From contig WPIO01000243.1 of assembly GCA_009760855.2 (NCBI GenBank), positions 86,501-100,000 of the forward strand: 13,500 nt of DNA. The letters are read 5' to 3'. The notes below the pieces were generated by a model. The model worked only from the letters and a program-made list of their open reading frames with translations, was not told where the DNA came from and did not search any database. Origin of the DNA: Cristatella mucedo (Eukaryota > Bryozoa > Phylactolaemata > Cristatellidae). Positions within the stretch are counted from its first letter, which is position 1. Each line of letters opens with the position of its first letter. Below are positions 7,630-13,500 of the stretch, in pieces. A program made the position numbers and the translations under genes.

Positions 7630-7756
7630 CATTTATATAGGACCCCAAGAGAACTTAATCTCTATTCAGGCACTTCACATATGCCTCGGGGCTCGAGCCC
7701 ACGACCTCAGTCAGACCTTGGTCGGGGCGAGCACCTTAACCGCTAGACCAAACCAG
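7630..7756 (-). mobile_element. SINE family A, copy 1 (tRNA head + LINE-derived tail)
   Basis: Read on the minus strand: A box TGGTCTAGCGG (plus 7740-7750) continuing TTAAGGTGCTCGC, which resembles the D-arm region of tRNA-Glu-like genes. The B box is GGCTCGAGCCC (plus 7689-7699). A short linker GAGGCATAT follows. The final block starts GTGAAGTGCCTGAATAGAGA and ends TATATAAATG. That block aligns with the LINE tail (1183-1229) at about 36 of 47 positions and keeps the inner AGAGA/TCTCT stem. Beyond the end is a T-rich stretch. The structure fits a tRNA-SINE that shares its 3' end with a partner LINE. Confidence 0.82.
7689..7750 (-). promoter_or_regulatory. Internal Pol III promoter of SINE A1
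   Basis: The A box (7740-7750) and the B box (7689-7699) are separated by 40 nt. The A box fits the TRGYNNARNGG-type consensus. The B box GGCTCGAGCCC deviates from GGTTCGANTCC at two positions. Confidence 0.6.
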
Positions 7757-7769
7757 CTTGTCGAAGTGC

Positions 7770-9280
7770 CCCATCGGCAGTGCGATCTTGACCGTCTCTG
7801 CCTTTCTGAGAGTAACCCCTGCAGTTGCACAGCTCCGGCTTCCTAGACATCAAAGACGATCCCGGAACTTCGGGGGTCTCACTATCCTGCTCTGCCAATG
7901 GGACGATCAAGCAGAAGAGATAACATTGATTGGGCGAAGGCTTCTAAGATTGACCAGCAAAAGCTCTCTTTTCCCATTCACACCACACACGAAAACGTTG
8001 TCAGATGCAAAAACCCGACGGCTATAAAGAACGACTCGCGTAGCTTCTTTCCAAACAATCTCATGCGCGAGAAACACAGCTGCCTCGCGAGGCATTGCAA
8101 ACGGGGTCACGGTGGATCTAGCACAGGCGACGACGAGCACAGGTCAAAGAGATAGAGCAGTGACTCGCAAAAAGCATAAGAGCAGCCTTTCCCTGAACGA
8201 TGCGCAGCAGCAGCAGCAGAAGAGCACACAGAAGCCGGGTCACGAGTAGCATCGGTCCAGAGGCAGTGAGGCAGCATCACTCCTACGAGCAGGCCATGCG
8301 CCGGCGAACGCTAGATGAGGCGTCGAAGCAGCGGCGCATTGCTTAACCAACTCGTCAGCATTGCCGACACGTGAGCCACACGAAAAAGAACTATGCTGCC
8401 GGACAGGCAAAAACTATAGTAAGGATATTTATTAAACCTTGCGCAAGTCGATGCTGCAATCGGAGCCAATAGCTCTGCAAGCACGCCGGGGACAGAAAAG
8501 CGTCCGCACGAACATTCCGACACTCTCGCTGCTCGGCTCGACGAACGCGAGCCAACCGAGCGTCTCTACTGTCACGGCACGTCAGGCCAACGACCGGCGG
8601 CGGCGGCCAACACTCGTCTAACACAGCTCTAGCCACGGACGATGCGCTCTCGGCACGGCCAGCAGCGCGGGCGCTCACGACCAGCCCTCAGCACGATTCG
8701 CGACCAGAAAAGGAAAGCGCTGCGCGGGCGCGCCAAGCTGAGAGCACTTGATCCCCAGGCTGGCCAAAAGTAGCTACGCTAGAAATCGAATAAAAAAGCG
8801 ACTAGTGCTACTAAATGCCAGCGACAGAGTTTTGCGACTCTGATCGGCGAGCACACGAAGGCGAGCAACGAAGCAGCGTAGATAAACTGCCAGAAGCAGC
8901 AGCTCAGAACCGCTGGGAAAACAACAGAACGAATGTGCGACATGAAAAACACGGGGATGCAGTAGCAGTCCAAGATACGCGATGAAAGTGACTACTCAAA
9001 CGACACGGAAGAACACCGCCTTACTGCAACTTACCAGGCAAGCTATCTTAACTTTTTTGCTGCGCTTGTGCAGCACTGGAGCAGCAGATGTCGAAGTCTT
9101 TAAAGAAACGGTTGGCCGGGAACTGCTGCACGCATACCGATGTGGCAGTACCAAAACGACTAGCTCCCGCATGGACATACATTCTTGTGCACAAGCACAT
9201 CCGCAGGCACACAGGCTCACAAGCTCGGGAGAAAATACATGCATGCACGTGAGCGAGTGTGAGCTCAAAGGCATCAACAT
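7770..9280. other. No recognised gene; CpG-rich at 8490-8760
   Basis: Short frames on both strands lack recognisable domains. A (CAG)5 run lies at about 8205-8220. CG dinucleotides are dense at about 8490-8760. I found no retroposon or tRNA-like boxes here. Confidence 0.4.

Positions 9281-9281
<1 letters not shown>

Positions 9282-9356
<75 letters not shown>
9282..9356 (+). repeat. (CA)37 microsatellite
   Basis: A 75-bp uninterrupted CA tract. Open frames crossing it (THTHTH or CVCVCV peptides) are artefacts of the repeat. Confidence 0.98.
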
Positions 9357-9357
<1 letters not shown>

Positions 9358-9359
9358 AG

Positions 9360-10010
9360 CACAAGAAGGGCTAACATAGCCAATTAGTTCGTTTGTGAGT
9401 TCCTACTCCTCCCGAGCGAACCTCTGAACCAAAAATAAAAGGTGCTCGCTGTGTGCCGTTGCTGCGCTGGTTTGCAGTCGAGGGTGTGCGCAGGCACGCT
9501 TGCCTGTTGCCTGCATGCATGTGGACACTCGCGAGCTAAATGCAAAGTAAAGTAAAGTCAGGCACGAGTGGATATGAAGAAATGTAAAGCCACTGGCGAC
9601 CCTGATGCATGCAGGGTGGTCACGAGAGCAGGCCATGCTGCAGGGCAGGCACCCAGCTCCGCAGCAGGCAGCCCTGCTCTGCCCTACAGTGGGCGAAGCA
9701 GGGCAGATAAAGCAGTGCCCTCCACTCGGTTATCCCAGGCTTGTGTAACGTGGGCACGATCAAGTAGCTTCTCACGACTGTTGACACTGGACCACTGGAG
9801 TTTGTGCACACTCAGACGCGGTGGAGACAAAGAGGTGTAACCGCAGTCTTCGTTGGTAAAGCTTGAGCACGTATCAATTCAAGCCCGAAGCACTCCCGTA
9901 CCGAACGTGCTGCCACGGCCACATGAAAGATGTGGATGCACCACGAGACGCATCCAGAGGCAGTCAGAAAAGAACTATGCCGACATAACTTGCCACAAAT
10001 GCTGATCAAC
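9360..10010. other. No recognised gene; local GC inverted repeats
   Basis: Imperfect short repeats AAAGTAAAGTAAAGT occur at about 9544-9558. GCAGGGC/GCCCTGC and CTGCCCT/AGGGCAG inverted pairs occur between about 9639 and 9707. No coding signal is recognised. Confidence 0.4.
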
Positions 10011-10011
10011 A

Positions 10012-10022
10012 GGGGGGGGGGG
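10012..10022 (+). repeat. (G)11 homopolymer
   Basis: Eleven consecutive G residues lie about 35 bp before the (TG)n tract. Confidence 0.95.
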
Positions 10023-10052
10023 CACTTCTTGCTTGAGCGCAAACAAGCACTA

Positions 10053-10057
<5 letters not shown>

Positions 10058-10127
<70 letters not shown>
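10058..10127 (+). repeat. (TG)35 microsatellite
   Basis: A 70-bp pure TG run preceded by an interrupted TAGTGTA. It is the inverted counterpart of the (CA)n tract about 700 bp upstream. Confidence 0.98.
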
Positions 10128-10128
<1 letters not shown>

Positions 10129-10730
10129 ACCAGCCCAGCTCGACCATCGCAAGCACTTGAGTTTTCGTAGCTCGATCCTTGCCCGACGTAGGTGCCCACA
10201 AGCCCTCGCTTCAAGTTGCTGCGGCTTGTGCAGTTGTTGATTCGCTAGCTAAAAATTCGCAGGCTCTAAAGCCTCACAGCTGGCCCACCCTCGGCGCTGT
10301 GGCTGAGTGGCTGTGACGGGTGTGACTCACAGGAAGTGCACCCTGCAGACTTGGCTCGACGAAAAAAGAGTGAGCAGGAAGTGACCATTCCCCTATGTGG
10401 AAAGAAGCAATGTCGCTCCAACTTTCTACTGCCAACTCAGTCATGCTCGAGTGCACATGGTGGGTGCAATCTCGAGCAGAAAAGCTGACCCCCCCCCAGT
10501 AGAAATTCTAATAACATCAATAGAGTATGTCAAGGAGGATGGCAACGAAACACGATTTAAATACGAAACTACCAGCCTCCAGCGGCAGCTCCAGCATAAC
10601 GTCGTGCTGATTTGGCGCATGGGCCTTGACAGCAGACCAAGGAGAGCTTGGAGCATTCGAACCGGAAGATCAGAAACCGGTTAGTGCCACCACCTTGCCA
10701 TCTGGTGTGCTAGTCGTTGACCACACTTGA
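10128..10730. other. No recognised gene; scattered tRNA-like boxes
   Basis: TGGCTGAGTGG (10300-10310) is a good A-box match, but only a poor B box follows (10353-10363). A C9 run lies at about 10490-10498. The more complete tRNA-like stretch at 10650-10702 is listed separately. Confidence 0.4.
10650..10702 (-). other. Possible tRNA-derived head
   Basis: On the minus strand, TGGCAAGGTGG (plus 10690-10700) differs from the A-box consensus at one position. GGTTCGAATGC (plus 10653-10663) differs from the B-box consensus at one position. The 26-nt gap is shorter than in normal tRNAs. No family-A or family-B tail follows. It could be a third SINE family or a decayed tRNA pseudogene. Confidence 0.3.
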
Positions 10731-10784
10731 ACCACCACCACCACCACCACCACCACCACCACCACCACCACCACCACCACCACC
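10731..10784 (+). repeat. (ACC)18 microsatellite
   Basis: A clean trinucleotide array followed by CCTCCCCCC. It encodes polytryptophan or similar in some frames, which is an artefact. Confidence 0.97.
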
Positions 10785-10789
10785 CCTCC

Positions 10790-11310
10790 CCCCATGAGCA
10801 GGCGATCAGACAATCAGTGCTGCCTTCGGGCTTTGCACTGTTGCCTGACATTGAGCCTTGGGGAGCACAGCAGCCTGTGCCCTCAATTCCCAACCAACCA
10901 TAATCCCTCCAAGAGCGTCGGCGAATCGGCGCAGTGCATGCATGCACACCCAACATTTAGCGGCAGTGGTGTTGGCTTGAAGCTGCTGCGCACAGGGTCA
11001 ACGGGTCACAAGGCCAGTCGGTCGTTGCCGTACCTCGTCGTCGACTTCAAATATGTCGGGTACGCTGCCGGCCTTGAGCAGCTTGGACAGGCTCGCACTT
11101 TTGCTCTTTTTACCTGATCAAATGGAATGAAAAAATTGATAAGCGAGCACTTCTCGGTCGCATGGTCGGATAGCAAAACGTAAACGAGAAACTTAAGCTG
11201 CCATATCTGAGGATAGCTGCTTCGCCGGACTTCCTTGGAGTTCGCCGATACTAAACAAAATAGCACAGATAACCACAACAAATACAATAATAATACTACT
11301 GGTAATAACA
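10790..11310. other. No recognised gene
   Basis: No domain-bearing frame, retroposon match or tRNA-like pair of boxes was found. The right end (11275-11320) is rich in AATA/ACA triplets and forms the 3' trailing sequence of the minus-strand LINE tail that follows. Confidence 0.45.
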
Positions 11311-11321
11311 ATAACAATACA

Positions 11322-11374
11322 TTTGTATAGCCTTCAGAGAACTGAATCTCTTTCTAGGCTCTTTACAGATGCTG
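11322..11374 (-). mobile_element. Solo LINE-family 3' tail, inverted
   Basis: The minus strand reads CAGCATCTGTAAAGAGCC, TAGAAAGAGATTCAGTTCTC and TGAAGGCTATACAA, closely matching the LINE tail at 1176-1229. The inner AGAGA/TCTCT stem is intact, while the outer stem is weakened. Beyond the end (plus 11275-11321) lies a simple TTG/TTA-rich stretch that may be its microsatellite-like 3' extension. Upstream identity (LINE or SINE) is not resolved. Confidence 0.72.
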
Positions 11375-11379
11375 TATAT

Positions 11380-12105
11380 AAATAAAGCATTACCAAAACG
11401 ATTGGCGGTAACATTCGCAAGTAGCAGGCACAGTGTAAGAATGCCTATGCACACGAATGACGAATCACAAAGATCCACTTGATGCTGTAATAAACACGTG
11501 TGTTTAAGCTCCAGTAATGTTCTATGCAGGCACATGACCTGCAGGAACAGTGGGTGTACCTGATCACTAAGAATGAATTATGTATTGAAAATTTGTGTTC
11601 TTGTAGTAGCAAGATGCAGCTGTGCATGCATCTACTGTTGTCTGCTTAGTGCCGACCGACCGAGATCACCACGGCTGCACGATTTGTGTCAATGAGAGGT
11701 TAAGGGATGGATCGACTAAGATGTTATGTACTTTTTGGAATTGAGCCGCTAGTAAATTAAGCCAACAAGCTGGCTGGAGAAAAAGATATGGCAATTGCCC
11801 AAAAAAAACAGCAGAACTTACCTCAGAAGGCAGTACTCCACCTTATCTGATGGTGCCGAGCTACAGAGCAAGATTTGCTCGGAGGATATCACGAGAAGCT
11901 AGCTGGCAGCCCAGTTATCAATAAAACAGCATTAAACGCATTACTAGGGGCAACTGCTGCAAGTGTCACTTCCTTGCAGGCAACCTGACAAAAAATTCCA
12001 ATTGGAATCTAACGAAGTATCCAAGCGCTGTACCAATGCTACTGAGGATGACCAAGGCTGGATCCAACGGATTTGCCAAAAAACTGCACTGAACAATGAG
12101 ACTGA
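11380..12105. other. No recognised gene
   Basis: AT-richer DNA with short frames only. No match to the repeat families in the window was found. Confidence 0.45.
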
Positions 12106-12109
12106 GCTA

Positions 12110-12132
12110 ACACAAGAAGCACCTTAACATAG

Positions 12133-12207
<75 letters not shown>

Positions 12208-12232
12208 TTCTATGTTAAGGTGCTTCTTGTGT
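12110..12232. repeat. Large palindrome with (TA)n core
   Basis: The left arm at 12110-12137 (contains AGCACCTTAACATAGAAC) is the exact reverse complement of the right arm at 12205-12232 (contains GTTCTATGTTAAGGTGCT). That is 28 bp of perfect pairing. Between them is about 67 bp of (TA)n, itself self-complementary. The whole could extrude as a cruciform. No terminal motif or target duplication identifies a known transposon family. Confidence 0.92.
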
Positions 12233-12233
12233 G

Positions 12234-12462
<229 letters not shown>

Positions 12463-13500
12463 ACGACCACTTCGAGCATGCTCAAAAGCAGTTCAGCAGC
12501 AGGATATCGAGAGCTTGGTGCTTGATCGTCATGCATTTAAGGCACTGGGTCGAGTCTCAACCACTGCGAGGATCTAAAATCCAAAAAATGCACGTTGTGC
12601 CGACGCTGTAGCCGAGGCTGTGCTACTCAGCAGGCGCTAGCAGTCTCGGCTTAGCCTGCAAAGACCACTGTGATGTGTCACGGTCACGTGTGCATTCACT
12701 ACTTTATTCCTTTAGTAAAATGGTGTTCAGAAGTTAATCGCACGATCGTTGATTCGAGATTTACTACCGGCAGAGTACATTCTAAACCAGTCTGAACTTG
12801 TACACGATTCCAGTAACGTGAGAGAGATTATAATGCCTCTCGAACATATTTCCTACAGTCAGCCAAAGTACTCTTTAAACCATCTGAGAAGTATGCCTCA
12901 CCCTGGCACAAGTTTCTTTTCTCGGAGAAGCTGCTGCGACTTTCCTTGAAACTGTGACTGGGCAAAAATCTTGACATGCGATTGTGGCAGAAGCCCCAAA
13001 CGACTGACTAGGCACTGCATCTGAGCTCGGTCCAGTCTGGTGGCCAAGCCCTCACAACAAGCTCACTTACTGATACTCCAAGCAAGCCATGAACAGCAAA
13101 GAGGCAACAGTATTTTCAAGAAAATTAGCCGGTTATGACTTGCTGTGCCTTGTCTAGGACACATGGCTTAGACAGGCTCTTATCAAGCAGTGAGGCCCGG
13201 TTTCAGCGTTATTAATACGATTTCCTTTAGCAAACTCACCCTGAATTTCAGTTGATGAATAAATGAAAATGTTGTTGAGTCACTTTCACTGAAAATACCA
13301 ACTATAATATGGCATTCAATTATCTGTTACAACCTAACAGGTGTAACACCGGCAACTACTTATTTTGTGTGAACTCGGGTCATAATAATTTCCTGATATT
13401 GAATGACTATTTTTCGTTTGCACAGAGGTTTACTTTAATTGGAGTCAACTCTATTAACAAGTCATTTAAGGCGTCAGCTTGCAGAGAGTTATGCTGCCAA
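12463..13500. other. No recognised gene
   Basis: The longest frame (+ 12749-12949, 66 codons) has no motif I recognise. A short inverted repeat AGCCGAG/CTCGGCT lies at about 12610-12652. The DNA becomes AT-rich towards the right edge, with no further repeat match. Confidence 0.4.

Noticed and set aside
8982-9383. Open frames on both strands across the (CA)n tract
   Set aside because: Dinucleotide repeats contain no stops, so THTHTH and CVCVCV peptides are artefacts.
9853-9893. TTGGTAAAGC ... AATTCAAGCCC, tRNA-like spacing
   Set aside because: Both boxes are poor and too close together; no fold or family tail supports it.
10300-10363. Good A-box match TGGCTGAGTGG followed by GGCTCGACGAA
   Set aside because: The second box departs from the consensus at several positions and no tRNA stems form; likely chance.
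12110-12232. Tc1/mariner-type MITE with TA target duplication
   Set aside because: No TA dinucleotide flanks both outer arm ends and no recognised terminal motif is present, so the family assignment is not supported.

Overview
The window looks like nuclear DNA from an animal, probably an invertebrate or other non-mammalian metazoan. The grounds are a non-LTR retrotransposon of the L2/CR1 group, several tRNA-derived SINE copies with Pol III A and B boxes, and many long di- and trinucleotide microsatellites. No bacterial-type operon, ribosome binding site or prophage is visible. No host protein gene could be recognised; the only protein-coding sequence I can support is the C-terminal part of a LINE polyprotein at the left edge. 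Species cannot be fixed from the sequence.

Layout. 1-1238: 5'-truncated LINE on the + strand, with the end of the reverse transcriptase and its C-terminal region still open, then a 3'UTR that holds a 38-bp tandem duplication and ends in a strong hairpin. 1303-1370: compound (TC)n(TA)n microsatellite. 1537-1665: old copy of a tRNA-derived SINE, here called family B (my label). 2570-2710: long polypurine tract. 2720-5340: unassigned, in part GC- and CpG-rich, with a (C)23 run and one tRNA-like stretch. 5357-6370: cluster of three more family-B copies in + / - / + order. 7503-7756: a solo LINE 3' tail facing a nearly complete SINE of a second family (family A). 9282-10127: (CA)n and (TG)n tracts in inverted orientation. 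10731-10784: (ACC)18. 11322-11374: another solo LINE tail on the minus strand. 12110-12350: two adjacent (TA)n-cored palindromes abutting a second family-A SINE. 12463-13500: unassigned.

How the parts relate. Family A has a tRNA-like head, and its last ~47 bp match the LINE's last ~47 bp at about 36 of 47 positions (hand alignment). The inner stem of the LINE's terminal hairpin is kept. This is the pattern expected when a SINE borrows the 3' end of a partner LINE so that the LINE's reverse transcriptase can copy it. Both the donor-type LINE and the SINE are in this one window, along with two solo tails. Family B has a related tRNA-like head but an unrelated 3' part, so it probably uses another LINE that is not present here. 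The microsatellites often sit at or next to the 3' ends of these retroposons. All alignments were made by eye; no database search was possible.
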